From: Atherix ibis | Taxonomy: Eukaryota; Arthropoda; Insecta; Diptera; Athericidae | Assembly: GCA_958298945.1 (NCBI GenBank) | Contig: OY282609.1 | Coordinates: 58,190,220 to 58,254,219 of the forward strand | DNA: 64,000 nt | Direction of reading: 5' to 3' | Shown: piece after piece, positions 12,641 to 27,600 of the stretch | Position numbering within the stretch: the stretch's first letter is position 1 | Layout: the number at the start of each line of letters is the position of its first letter | The notes under the pieces: generated by a model | Seen by the model: the letters and a program-made list of their open reading frames with translations, nothing else | Databases searched by the model: none | What the model was told of the DNA's origin: nothing | Made by a program: the position numbers and the translations under genes

Positions 12641-15600
12641 CTATAGGAAATATAATAGAAATTTAATAAGCAAATCTTCTATCCTTCCAAGAGTTTTGGT
12701 CATATTTTTTTTATTTTTTATAAATGAATAATTTTTTAAAAACTTTTATTAAAAAAATGTTAATTTGAAAATTTGTATATTAATTTTGAAAATTTAATCT
12801 CATTCTTAAAAATTTCTCTGTACAGTCTAAAAAAATATTTTTATTATTTTTTTTTTGTAAATGATAATAAAATTTTTTTCTGCAAAAGAAATTGAAAATG
12901 TTATCTAATTCGAAAAAAATTCCTATTTTAGCTTTTACTGAAAATTCGATATATTTTAAGAAAATTTTACGTGGAAAAACTTTTACTGAATTTAAAATTG
13001 AAATTGTTTAATTTTAAACAAAAAATTTAAAATTGAAATTGTTTAATTTTGGTTTGTTTTTCAATTTTTTTAATTAAATTTTTTTTTGTTGGATTAAACG
13101 AATTTTTATAAAAACAGAAGAAAATTGTTTGACAACTCATAATTGAGAGACACAATATCGAGCAGAGCCCCTACAAATCGTTGAAATATTTTGTTAGAAA
13201 CTCTTTTTTCTTAAGGTCAGTGTCCTTGGGATTTAATAAAACATTCGGTCTACAAAAACGAAGGCCCATAAAGTGACGAAATCCATTATGCTGATCCAAA
13301 AGTATAGCACTGCCATTTGACTTAAGGTTGTCATTTTGCATTATGGATCAGCCCCCAAACATTGTGTTTAAATTGCAAAAACTTTCTACAAAAGTGATAC
13401 TTCTGCCGTAGCCACATTTCACATTTTTAGAAGAATGAATTTTCTTTAGCGATGAGGCTCATTTTTCGCTCCGTATATGGGGCTTTAAAAACCACAAGTG
13501 AACAACAGGCTTAGATGCTGATTTCTTGGTCAATATTTTCTTCAATGATGAGGGACATTTCTCAATAAGGAAAGTATAAGAGGCTCTAAAAAAACAATAA
13601 TTGACTATGGAGAAGCCATTGTATTCACGAAAAGTGACTACCTCATATGGATTTGATTATCCATACTCTGATTGAATTACAATCAAATAAAATGGTATAT
13701 AAATTTTGGTCTGTAAAGGGCAGATTAATCACTGCCGGAAATTTGAGATAGAATTACACTGATAAATAAATTTAATAATAATTCAGTGGTTGTTTTTTCA
13801 TTTTAAAATTTTTTTTCAAACTTTTTGGCTTTTGAATTTTAATTCCATTAACTTTAAAATTCTATTTTTTATTGAGTATTCAAGTTGGTATTTTTGAACA
13901 AACAATTATCAAGTACTTACAAATGTTGTCTCCTTTAAATAACCAGCTGTTGTTGGACTCCACACTTTTTGTTCTTCCACTACGGGCTCTGCCCATGGTT
14001 GGAGTTCACCAGAAGCAAAAATGCCATAAAATGTAATTCCAATTAAATGAACTGTAGCTGCTATTGTGAACACGGTTGTCCAGCATCCTTTTTTCTAAAC
14101 AAAAACAATTCATATTCGATTGTTACTCCTTTTATATATTCTCATTTTCTAAGAATTAAAGGGCAATTTCAATAGACAGTCTGTACTGACTCATTTAACT
14201 TACATCATTGTCAATCATTCCATCCATGGCGTACGGTACTATAATACCAGCTAACGTACCAATACCATTTGACATTCCCATCAGAATACTGGCATATCGT
14301 GGAGCTATGTCCAAATGGTTTACATTATATCCGGAAATTGCGAATCCACTGAAGGCCACACCGCATGTCAATGCGGCAACCGCTCCTTCCTAAGAGCGAA
14401 TGATAAAATAGAATAAATTATTTAAAAAAAAAACCCTAATACTTTGAAATAAAAATAGTTAGGAAAAAATCACCGGTATTCGGTATTCACCTGCGTTTTT
14501 GAGTGTGCAACAACTAAAAAGAAGAGACCCTCCATGCCGAAGCCGCCGCAGTTGAATACCTTCCGTACTAGTGTGGTTGACATTATGTTATTCCTACGTA
14601 GATAGTCGGCAAGCATTCCACCGAAAGGCACAATCGTTGTCATCAGTAGATGTGGCAAAGATCCAACAATACCGGCCTCTTCGATCTCCAAATCGAATTT
14701 ATGCTTTAGAAAGGAGCTCTGATAGAGGACGAGTAGATAAAAGTTCCACGATCGACAGAAGTTCGCCACGATAATCGCATAAACTGGCATCGATCGGGAG
14801 ATATCATGCCATGGAGTTGTCGCTATTGTTGGCATTGTCGGATGTGGAGATTCGCCCAACGACTTTTCAATGTACTTCAGTTCCTGTATCGAAATGGCTG
14901 GATGCTTTCGTGGATTCTCAAAACATAACCACAACCAAAATACATACCTAAAAAAATATATAAAATCAATTGAATTGATTAGAAATTCGATTTGAAGTTT
15001 TATTTATTTTTCTCATTTTTTTAAAACTGTATTCCAATAGCATACCATATTATACCGAACATTCCATAACAGTAGAACGGTGCTTCGTAACCTAGTTTAC
15101 CAGCTAATATACCGGAAAGTGGTAATCCGATGACAATGCCAGCATATGAACCACTGAATGCCAATGTCGCTAAACGAGAACGTTCCATTGGCGGTGCCCA
15201 AAACCTCCACATTCCATGGCAGGCTGGATATTCTACACCCTAAAAATCACATCAAAAATGAAAACAAAATCATTCACTATTGATCCCCGACAATCTTTTC
15301 AATGGTATATATTTTTTTTCTATACAATTTTCCTTACAGCTTGTCATCTTTTCATCTCTTCTATTTTCGTAGTGAATATAATCTTGGATTCTGGAGATTA
15401 TATCATATGCGGACTATTCTTTTCATTTTTTCCTTACTTTCTTCGGAACCATACAAAATTTCTCTCATACTATCAGTCACACCGATCCCATACCTTTCTT
15501 GTATTTGATAGACGATAAGAACAACCAGAAAATTCCATCCTAACAAACCGTATCGAGTAGCAAACATGGCCAAGATTACAACATACAAAAACAACGACTT

Positions 15601-18600
15601 AAAGCACACGTCATTAGATTTATTTTCGCTTCAATAGAGTTGATCCCCCCCTAAGTTTTTAGAAAGATTTTTCTCTTTTGTAATTTTTATTTGTTCCGAA
15701 ACCAAAGAAAATCCTTTAAATCCTTTGAGGTTTCATTTTCCATATCGTTTTTACATCGGTTATCTTCAACACAACAATTCCTTCTGCTCCCTAGTCTTCT
15801 ACAGTCCCCAGTCACCATTCCTAAATCTTTATACCCCATGTTAAGATTTAAGAGCAAGTCTGTCTGTCTATTTTGACTGAATTTTATGTTCATCATTTTC
15901 ATGCAATCTCATTCAATAATATTAATATTTTTTTCTTCTATTTTTCAACATTGTTATTTTTGTTGTTGTCTGTCGACCTAATGAAGAGGAGCTTAAATCA
16001 ATTGAAATTCATACGAACCTCTACTAATCCTTGTACCACTCGAACGGCCATTACGACTTTGGCATGGAGCAGTCCCATTGTTACTGGAACGAATAAATGC
16101 AAGGAAGCTGATGTTACAATTGCCAATCCAAAAATTCGATTCGCTGGGAATTTCGATGCCAGAAAACCACCGGGAATTTGCGTCACCAGATAACCCCAGA
16201 AAAATGATGAATCCACATTGCTTTCGGTTGCTGTTGTCCAATTCATAAAGACAGTCTGAAAAATAATCAAAAAATTCATAATTAGTTGGGAGGACACTTC
16301 AGTAATTTTAATCGAATTTGTTGCGTTGCTCTATAAAATAATCAAAATTTCTATGAAGCTTAAAAAACACAATTTGTGCGTTTCTTTTAACAAATAGTAT
16401 TCTTAAATTCTGTCCAAAAATGTGCGTTTAAAAGCTTTTAACAAATAGTATTCTTAAATTTTAATATAATTTATTGACATTTTGGACAGATTTTCCTCCA
16501 ATTTCAAATCGAATTGCGATTCATTCGTTCGCCGTTTTCTTGCTTATTGATTTGAAAATAAAATAATTTTCTTTAAAATTTAAAGAAAATTGAAGAAATT
16601 TTAAATTTCTTACCACTTTTGGAAATTTTATTTTTAATGCGGCCCATTAAATTTTCTATTTTTCAGAATATTTTAAAGGACTTTTTTTTACCGGATTTTT
16701 GTTGTTGCGGAATTGCAAATATTACAGCTGCTAAGAGTAATTCAATAGTAATGCAGATTATTAACAGCGATTATTTCTAAGATATGTATATATTTTAAAA
16801 TTTCTTATAAGATTAAAGTGGTCCAAACGTTTTATGAAAATTTTCGTTCAGCAAGGGATGCTATTATCTCGCACAACGTGATTTTTACTGTAAACACAAC
16901 CCACTATCTAAGACGATAATAAGTAGTTTGGTACTTAGTCATTTAAAAACATTCAAAGCATCTTAATATAGGTCATTTGGGTGGATAAAGTATGACCCAG
17001 GCCCCAACAACCCCAATTGAGCATTTCCTACAGAACCACACAGCAAATTTTACGTAGGCTACTATATATATTTCTGGCCTAGGCAACACTAAGTGTTGCC
17101 AGGTGCGATCTGACATTTCCATTGGAAAGTTTGACATTTTTTAGCATAAACGTACTCAGAACGTTTTGACGTACGACTATCATTTGTGTTGTTTACAGTG
17201 ACTTGAAAAAATCAATTTGGCAAAAAAATGGAATTAACTCGTGAACATTTTCGTGCGATCATTTTTCACAACTTTCGACGTGGATTATCACGACAAGAGT
17301 GCATCGATGAACTTAAATCTTTGTATGGCTATGAAGCACCATCCTATAGCACTGTGAAAAACTGGTACAACGAATTCAATCGTGGCCGACGCTCGCTCAA
17401 AGACGAATTCCGTGAAGGTCGTCCAAAAACAGCCGTTGTTCCAGAAAACATCGATGCCGTACGTGAACTGATAATGCAAGACCGTCATGTGACATACCGT
17501 GAGATAGAGGCATGCCTAGGCATTTCTCCCACCAGCATACATTCGATATTGCATGAACACCTGGCCGTAAAAAAGGTTTGTTCTCGTTGGATCCCGCACA
17601 ATTTGACAATCGCTCAAAAAAAGGCTCGTGTGGATTGGTGTAAAGAAATGCTGAAAAAATACGATCGCGGTGCTTCAAAAGACGTTTATAAGATCGTCAC
17701 AGGTGACGAATCATGGATCTATGCGTATGAGCCCGAAACAAAACAGCAATCGACCGTGTGGGTCTTCCAAGACGAGTCAAATCCAACGAGTTGTTCGTGG
17801 AAGAAGCACTTCGAAGCAAATGGTCGCTTGTTTCTTTGGCAAAACTGGTCATGTGGCGACTGTTCCGCTTGTGCAACGTAGGACGGTCAATTCTGAGTGG
17901 TACACCACCATTTGTTTGCCTGAAGTCTTCGGAGAAATTCGAAAAACGAACAAGAGAAGTCGAATCATTGTGCACCATGACAATGCGAACTCTCACACAT
18001 CGGCTCAAACCAGCGCCTTTTTGACCGGACAAAACGTCGAATTGATGGGTCATCCTCCGTACAGCCCTGACTTGGCACCCAATGACTTCTTTTTATTCCC
18101 ACACATCAAGAAAAAAATGCGTGGTCAACGATTTTCGTCGCCAGAAGATGCTGTTGAAGCATTCAAAAACCATGTTTTGGAGGTGTCTCAATCGGAGTGG
18201 AAAAAGTGCTTCGAAAATTGGTTTGAGCGCATGCAAAAGTGTATAAATCTTGATGGAGAATATTTTGAAAAACAATAAAACCTTTTTCGTTGATAAATAT
18301 TCGCATTTTCATTATTAGGCCAGAAATATATATAGTAGCCCACGTAATAAGAGACTTGTTTTATGGCTACAAAATTAACACACAAGAACTGAATAGCCTA
18401 TAGACTATCTTCAGCACTGTATATTTACTAATTGAATACTTTAACAACAAGCAGTTGATGCCGATTTTAAAGAAAAAAATCGGTGCGGGTTTTTGGGATA
18501 GCGACATGATAACAAACTTTTTATGGCCTAAATTAGATGATATACACTTAGATAAAATGTGGCTTTAATAGGACCATGCCACTTCGCACACAGCGCATGA

Positions 18601-21600
18601 AACAATTTCCCTATTGGAAACTAAATTTTTCAGGATCATTATGTTATGAAGCAACAATGCCATAATAGGTTAAAAATGATTCCATAAGTGAAGAACGAAA
18701 TTATACGAGTTATAACTAGATACTGTCTGAATATTTGTACGATATCGTGTTTCATTCATAAATGCCACAGACTAAAAAACATGATAAAATTGAAGAAAAA
18801 AATATTAATAAAATATAGATTTTTGATCCTGATTTAAAGATAGTGAATTTTATATTTTACCAGATGTATAAGCTTAAATCCGCTGTTTGGTAATAGATGG
18901 CGTGAGTGAGCGTATTAAGCTACCATGGACACGCCATACTTTTTATTTATGAGTTTTACATCTATCAACATTAATCAGTGCACATTATCAGTAATATCGT
19001 ACAACAACATACATTTTTCCTTTATTAAGCATGTCTAGTTTTGTGCCAGAAAAAGAGTATACATGGGAAGCTCTGCTTTTCTGCTTCAATTTGAAGAAAT
19101 CGGCTATCGAATCACATCAAATGCTTATGGAGGCCTATGGTAACAGTGTTTTATCGGAAAAAACGTGCCGAGATTGTTTTTGTCGGTTCAAAGACGGCAA
19201 TTTTGACTTGTGGGACAAGAAGCGTGAAAATCGGCCTAGGAAGGTTGAGGACGATACCCAATCGTAAAAAATGCTCGCGGAGCAATTGGGTGTTACTCAA
19301 CCAGCTATTTCCATGCGTCTGTGTGCCATGGGGAAGATTGAAAAGATCGGAAAATGGGTGCCGCAAGAAGTGAACGATAGGCAGATGGAGCGACGCCAAA
19401 ACACATGCGAAATCTTGCTCGCCAGACAAAAAAGAAAATCGTTCATGCATCGGATTGTGACAGGCGATGAAAAGTGGATATATTTCGAGAATTCTAAACG
19501 GAAGAAATCGTGAGTTAATCCCGGCCAAACATAAACATCTTCCCGAATACCAAATCGCTTCGGACGGAAGACGTTGCTATGCGTTTGGTGGGATCAGCAG
19601 GGTATCGTCTACTATGAGATGTTGATACCTGGTGAAAGTGTCAATGCCCACCGCTACCACCAACAAGGACGGATTATCAACAAAAACATGACAATCTGAT
19701 TTTCCTCCACGACAACGCACCATCACACACGTCAAAAATGTTCCGAAACTACTTGGAGACACTCAACTAGGAGGTGCTAACCCCCCCCGCTTATTCACCA
19801 GACCTGGCCACGTGCTCGCTGAGCAACACTTCGATTCTTACGAAGACGTCCGAAAATGGCTAGATGAGGGGTTTGCCTCGAAGAGGGGGAATTTTTTTGG
19901 CGTGGTATTCACAAATTGCCCGAGAGATGAGAAAAATGTGTAGCTAGCGAGGGCAAGTACTTTGAACAAATTTATACTTTGAATAAATTTGTTAAGCTTA
20001 TACACCTGGTATTATAAATTCAACAAAAAAATTCAAGGCAACAACGTGGGAACAAAATTTTATTTTTTGCTTCAAAAAAATTCAAAACTTTTGCTGATTA
20101 TCCTTTGAGTTATTAATATTTTCAAGTCTATTAAAATTTAAAACAAAATAACTTCTTTTGTTTATGGTTTTTTTTCAAAATCAAAAAAATTACTGCTCAT
20201 AAATTTTTTTTTCTTCTAAAATGACACAAATATTTTGGATAATACTTTTAAACAAATTTCAGCAAATAAAGAAAAAGTTCACAATTGTTTTAATAGAATT
20301 CGAAGAGCTTTGAACAGTTTTGACCAGAATAATGCTGTAATTTTATGTTTTAGGGTTCTTTGGGAAAAATCATTATTTTTCACAAAAAGTTTATGTTTTT
20401 CTTATTTATTTTCAATAAAAATTTCAGTGTTGGCAATTTCAAAAAAATTCCGAAAGCATTCAAATTTTCAGAAACATTAAGAAATTTTTGCAGTTATTTT
20501 TTTAAAAAAAATTATATTTTTTTTTTTTAAATTTCAATTATTTATAATTTTGAAAAAAAATTCCACAAAAAAATCAATTTTTTTTTCAAAATTTGTATTA
20601 AAATTTTCATTGTCGGCCATTTTGAAATTTTTCAAATGCGCGCCCAATTACACATATTTCCAAAAATACTCAATAAATTAATTAACTAATTTCAGGTTCT
20701 TTTTTCTTCAAATTTTTATTTTATTTTACCAGAAAAGCAAATCGAAAATATGTGAAGAATATTTTGGGATTTTTCTTTATTTAACAGAATTAGTTATTTT
20801 CCTTCAGTTAAAAACTTAAAAATATAACTTAATTTTTTAGATCTTAAAAATCGAATATTCCTGTTTTTTTTTTTGGAAAATTATCTAAAAATTTAGATGA
20901 TTCTGTAAGATTTGATTATTGCGGTTACAATTTTTCTGAAAATAAATATTTCTTCTTAAAACTTAAGAAAAATTTACTATTTTAGGGGCAAAGATTATTT
21001 GAAAATATAATGAAGAATGTTTGAAATTCAAAATAGAAAATTATAGTTTTCCTCTTGAAGAAAACTATAATTTTCTATTTTGAAAAGGTATCAGAATAAC
21101 CCCAAAATACAATAATTTAAAGCTTCTTGTAGTAAAATAAGACATTAAATATAATAAAAAAATTATTATGCCAGCATCTCAAATCTGCTTTTTAAAAATA
21201 CAATATAGAAAAATGAACAAAAAATCTTTCAACCCCATTTCCTGTCGGATTTCCAGACCGGACATTTGATGTAATGCGATTGTTACTATTCCAATGTATT
21301 TTGTGTAGTTTTTTTTCCTGCTATTCCATTCGAATACTCTTTAATAATGCCGATATCAAAATCCTAAAATCCTTTTGTCAAAAACGTCTTCTATAGCAAC
21401 AATATTATTTCCTTTTTCTAGGTAATAGACTAAAACGTGGCTCCTTTTCAACATCCTTGTATTTTTCAAAGTATAAGTTATGTTGGTGCGTAGATCTCAC
21501 TTTGGCTTTTTTTTGGATAACGAATAGTTGACGAATAGAGGAATAGTCCCAGTCATAAGTGGAATTGGGAAATACCCTACATTGAATAATGGAATCATAA

Positions 21601-24600
21601 TTTTCGCCTCATAAAATTTCAAATCTTTTATAAAATAATATGTATTGAAAATTATTATAAAATATGCCCGCCAGGATGGGGTGATGGGGGCTGGGGGAAG
21701 TTGATACTTATATTGAAAGTAAGAAGGGATAAAAATAAATACAAAGCAGTTTAGACTATGCTAGGTAATCAGTTCTTATTCATTGATATAAAATAGAATC
21801 CGTCCGAGTGAAAATAGATACATCAGCTGAGAGGGCTAGGAGTGAATTTGAAAAAATATTTTTTAAAAACACATTTTAACACACCACCACATATTTTTAG
21901 CTATCGAATTAAATGGGTCTATACAATTCCCTTATTCATTACTAAAATAGTCAAAGTCTAGAACAAAATGCATTAAAGTCCTCTATTTAATGTGTTCTTT
22001 TTCGCTTCTCAAGAATCCTTGACGACTTTTGATGACAAGGATAACTTGTGCAAAGCCACGTCAAAAATTGTATGTACTAATAGCCATGAAATATATATTA
22101 AGTCCTTATGTCCTTATAGACTTAAATTGTGTTTAGAATTTTTTCTTTTTAGTTTTTAAAGAGCGTTACAAAAATATCATCGTACACACAAGTGCTGAAC
22201 GATATGCCACAATCGAGAGTGATTCTATTCTATTTCTCTTTTTTGTGGACGTGCTGCATAATACAGTACAATCCCCATTTTCAGAGTTGTTGCCCGAACA
22301 ACCCCCCTACAAGGCAGTCTATTGAGAGAGATCTATTGAAAAATTTCTCATATTCGTAAAGGCTTTTGTTGAAAATTGTGCATCAGTGAAGCGTGATGAT
22401 GGTTGCGTTATGCCTGCCAAGAAAAGTGGTAGAGGTGGGAGATACCTACGACTCCACTCCAGTCTGGGCTAGATTGGAATAGTGGATAGGATATTCTATG
22501 ATGGTGTGTTTCTTCTTCATTTTTTTTGGAAGAGACGTGCTGGCAGGGAAGTAATATGCAATGAGTTCGGGGTAGTTACAAAAGCTATCGCACAGTTGAA
22601 CACCCCCTTAGGGCATTATTAACGGCCGTGACGATACAATCATGTAACAAATATGACTTTATCTCCCCCACTCGAGAGGGACTATCGGCAATCGACAATG
22701 GATGTTTGAAATCATGCTAACAAATATTCTCAGATATGACAAGGATTTCTACTCCTTTTATGAGCTGACGGATGGTAATAGGCGTACGGTATATGGTATA
22801 CTTTAGCCTGTTTCCGAATAAGGGGGATGTCTATCATTAAAAATCAGAGTTTATGTTCATTTCAATGTTTCCTGTATTTTCAGCCTTATTAATTGATGAC
22901 AGTAGGTGGTTTAAAATTTATTTTCCTCATATTTTATTACAAACTGAACAGTCTTATTAATCTGATAATCATTTCTACTGATACGAGTATTATTGTAATC
23001 TAGTCAATAAAATCACTGACATTTTAGTGAATTTGAAGAATAACCAAAACGTGCGTAAAGGTGCAAATTTGAATCGAAATTATTAGAGCTAACAGATATA
23101 AACGACTATATTTACAGTGTTAATATTTGTAAATGAAATGAATAAAAAATGATTATAAGAAAGTACTTAGTGGTGGATTGTTTGGAACTACTTACCCCAT
23201 TATGCTCCAGTTTTAATTTAGCTGCACTTAAATTACATCGCATACCAAACGATATGATGAACCCCATACAGGCCATAACAGCAGTTGTATATCGTGCAGC
23301 GAGGCATGGGCATTCAGCTTTCACGTACTTATCGATATGACGAAGTGGTGGACGTTCTATTTCTTCAAATGATGATGGAGAATCTGGCATTCCATCGCCT
23401 CGATAACCAGCGCCCCCGCTCCCGACTTCCCCTCCATCCATCTGCTCATATCCTTGCTTTGGTATTTCAAAATTTTCATATCGAGGAATTCTGAAAATAG
23501 AAGAAAAAAATATATCTACTTAAGTAAATAATCTTCTTGTTTTTTTTTTATTATACTTTAAAGTCGTATGTGAGATTGAATGCTTTTTAGGATCTTAACA
23601 AATTGAATTTGCTGTAAAAATTTATATAATTTTCGTATTCTTTACCATATAACAAATATCTTATTTAATAAAAGAAAAAATTTGTCCGTTTTTTTGTTTA
23701 TTTATTAAATTGTTAGAATTTTCCAAATGGAGTCTTAAAAAAATATTTCACTTAAAAAATTCATTGATCGGGTTTGCTTACCTATAAATTAAGGACTTTT
23801 CTTATACACATCTCGATTTTTTCGAATTAATTAAGGACATTTTCTTATAAAAGTGTGTAAGCTTCATAAATTTAGACAAAAATTGATTTTTCCGAATTGA
23901 CCATTTTTTGTCGATTTTCTTCCTGAAATTTCTCGAATTTGGAATTTTATTTTTACACCAAAAATCAGTGATTCTTTTTTGGATACTAATATTAATAGAG
24001 GAGGAATTTTTTTTTATTTATTTATAAAGATAATTTGCCATCAAATCAAGGATTTTTTTTTGTGGCAATGAGGAATTTCCCGAATCAAGAAATTTCCTAT
24101 AATTGAGAATTTATTAGAAATCAGGACTTTTTTTTACCAATAAATAAAGGTCATTGTCTATAAAATCTAAAAATAAAGGTCATTAACCATCAAATCAAAA
24201 AAGACCATTGATTTTTAAAATTGAAAAATTCAAAATTTAAGATTTTATTTACTCATAAAAATCCGGTGATTCTTTAGTAATCACGACCATTGACCTGTAA
24301 TACATAAACACATGATATTATTTTTTGTCATTAATAATTAAAACTGTAATTATTTGTGGTTGTATAGGGTTTTCCAAAAGGAGTGATATGATTTCTTTAA
24401 AAAAAAACACACTAATTGTTAAGGAAATTCAAATGTTTTTTATTTAATGTAAAGTACAATTGATACAATTAAGTTCGGAATTAGATGTCATTCAAATGGC
24501 CTCCACGACTTCTTTTGCAGGAACGAATTCGATGAACCCAATTTTCGAGCACTTTTTCCACTAAATCAAGTCGTATATCATGAATAGCACGTTCAATATT

Positions 24601-27600
24601 GACTTCTATAGCTTGAAGAGAGTCTGGTTTATTGCTAAAGACCAATGACTTCAAATAACCTCGCAAGAAATAGTCTAATGGTGTTAAATCACAACTTCTT
24701 GGAGGCCATTCAATGTCACAATTTCTTGAAATAATCGAATCTCCAAACTTTTCTCGCAATAATTCGGTTGTTGCACATGCTGTGTGGCACGTAGCCCCGT
24801 CTTGTTGGAACCAGATATTGTCAACATCAACTTCTTCCAATTTCGGCCATAAAAAGTTGGTTATCATCGATCTATACCGCTCTCCATTGACAGTAACGGT
24901 GTAACCGGCTTCATTTCGAAAGAAGTACGGACCGATGATTCCACCAGACCAAAAACCACACCAAACTGTCAATTTAGGTAAATGTAATGGGTGTTCATGA
25001 ATAATTTGTGGATTTTCTTAGCACCAGAATCGACAGTTTTGTTTATTTACCGCACCACTCAGATGGCAAAAGTGCACGAAAAGTTGCAATTGGAGAACGA
25101 TTATTTTGCTAATAAAATTGAATAATTTGTAAACGCTGTTCTTACGTATATCTCTCCATAATAAAATTGTAAATATTGTTAAATATAATGAAAAAAAAGA
25201 CAGATCATGACATATTAAAAATGGCCGAAATGTCACTTAGAAATCATATCACTCTTATTGGAAAACCCTATACTGTACGAGTACATGTTCTCTTATCAAC
25301 GATGCCATGTGCTGAGTTGAATTTTGTTAGTCGCAATGATAATACAAGTTCATGTGTGGTTCGGAATGTTACGTTATTTTTCTTTCATTTGGAATAATTT
25401 TTATTGATTTCTTAAGGCATTTTGTAAATCATATCCTTTTTATTGAATATATATTTTTTTAAATATTAGTTTTAACAGTTTTTCTGGTTTTAATTGTATT
25501 TTAGAAAAGTTTATTTTTACTGAAAAAAATTATTTTAGAAAAGCTTTGCACTCGTGGGTGTTTTTTTCTCAATATAAAATGCTTTAATTTTTTTTTTTGG
25601 ATCAAAAGTAAGCGAATATTTTTTATGATCAAATACTTTTACCGCAACTTGACTATCGCTTATATACGCTCATAATGCAAAATTGTCGATATTGAGCTCT
25701 CTTGAGGTAGAGTCAATTTTTGTAGACTTTATTTTCATCAGTATTAGTTAAATTTGTGCATTTTTTTTAAATCTATTTTTTTAATCTGTTCATCATTGTA
25801 TGTTATGTTTTTTTGGACAATGAATTTTTAAAATTTCTCATAGTCTTTTGCTTTTTTTTGTAATAAAATTGTGAATTTATACAAGTGAGAAAAATTAAAA
25901 TATTTATTATAAATATTCCTTTTTAAATATACTTTCTTAAATAAACTGTTTATACTATTCTGAAAAAAACGAATTATACAATATAATTTTTTTTTAAATT
26001 GAAGAACATTTAAAAAAAATCAACTTTATTCAAAACTTATTTTTCTCAAAATTGAACTATTTATAATAATAATTTTTGCTAAAATTTAATTCAATTAATT
26101 GATTGCAATTGCAAGTAAACCATAACCACCCCCCCCCCCTAATCCAACATCTTAAATTTATCGTAAAAGATAGATTTTTTAATAATTTTAATTGGTATAA
26201 GAACGAGAAAAAGTTTGTCAAAGTTGACTGCTTTAAAATTGTTTTTAAACAAAAAAAAGGGTAACTTTTTCCTTACTTTTGCATTTTTTTTTTGTTCGAA
26301 AGGGGCCCGTATTTAAATTGAATTTTTTTTTTAAGTCTACAACTACATATTGTTACAAGCAGATTTTATGATAGTACACTTCAATAAGAGGTACAGGTGA
26401 TAGTAAATACGTACTTGCATTTCTCTACCTAACGCGTCATGTTAACACCTCAATAATCTCTTGGCCAAATTTGATTCAAACGCCGATAAGTGTTTATGGG
26501 GAAAGTAACCGAGATTCTTTAACGAATATTAATTGAGAACATTTCAGAATTGTTTTGGTGAAAGAATCTTACCACTCACACTTATAGATTGGATATTTTA
26601 TTTTATATCAAAAAATTCACTTTCTTCCAATTTAGACGAATTTTCAAAATTAGTGCATTTAAAATATTATATTTTGAATAATGAACACAAAAGTTGTTTT
26701 TCTTCTGAAATTGTTATGTTCGCTGAAAGTAAAATATAAAAAATTTACTACTTTTAATGATTTTCTTAGGAACACAATTTTTTATTTTCCATACTCTTCC
26801 CAAAATTCCTTACTTTTATTTTTAAATCAATCATTTTAGTAATTTTTTGTACCAAAAGTTAATTCAATGAGCACCAGCAGTCCCCTAACAAAAGATTATT
26901 TTTGTATTATCACAGAGATAAATAAGAAAATTAACTTCATCCTTAACGGAAATAACATCTCAGAAGTCTATAAAATGCCTTAGATAATATTGGAAAAATA
27001 AAAAATTGATTATTGTTGTTGAAATTGAATTGAATCGAAATAAAAACGTCACCCTCCTTACCTGGTGATGCTTGAATATGATCATACAATAAAAAGAGTT
27101 GTTATGGTATCCAACAATTTTATCAAAAGCCGTATCAGGTCAATCTTGAAAATTACTTAAATCCTTTGCATTCACTTTTATGTGTGTTAGTTTATAAACT
27201 ACCAAAAAAAAAGAAAGATTTCCGAAAGCGATACCAAACGATGGTTGACAATTCTTTTGCTCTGCCTAGAAATAATGGAATTCATCATCAAAGCAGGGAA
27301 CATTCGTATGGCGTCATGAAACCTCAGAAGTTTTTGGGGCAGACTATACACTAAGAATCTCAGCAAAACATAGAGGGTAGTTTCTCTCAATTTATCACTG
27401 TTAAATATATGTACTTAAAAATCCCTACTATACGTAGTTGCCTGCAAAAATATACACGAAATTATTTGGAAGGTTTTTTTCGTCTCAAAAAATAACCTAA
27501 CCTCAAACTGTATATATTGTTATTCCATTGATTTCTTTCCCTCCAGTTATTATAGAGAAAATTTTAGAAATATAAATTGTACTTTCCGTCTTCTCTTCCT

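Noticed and set aside
15403..15609. 68-codon hydrophobic minus-strand frame inside VGlut intron 3
   Set aside because: Flanking exons join in phase without it, no family match was seen, and plus-strand frames of similar length overlap it.
23112..23441. MDGGEVG as the VGlut start codon
   Set aside because: The frame is open upstream to an acceptor and encodes [13 protein letters not shown], which fits a conserved VGlut N-terminal region, so translation starts in an upstream exon.
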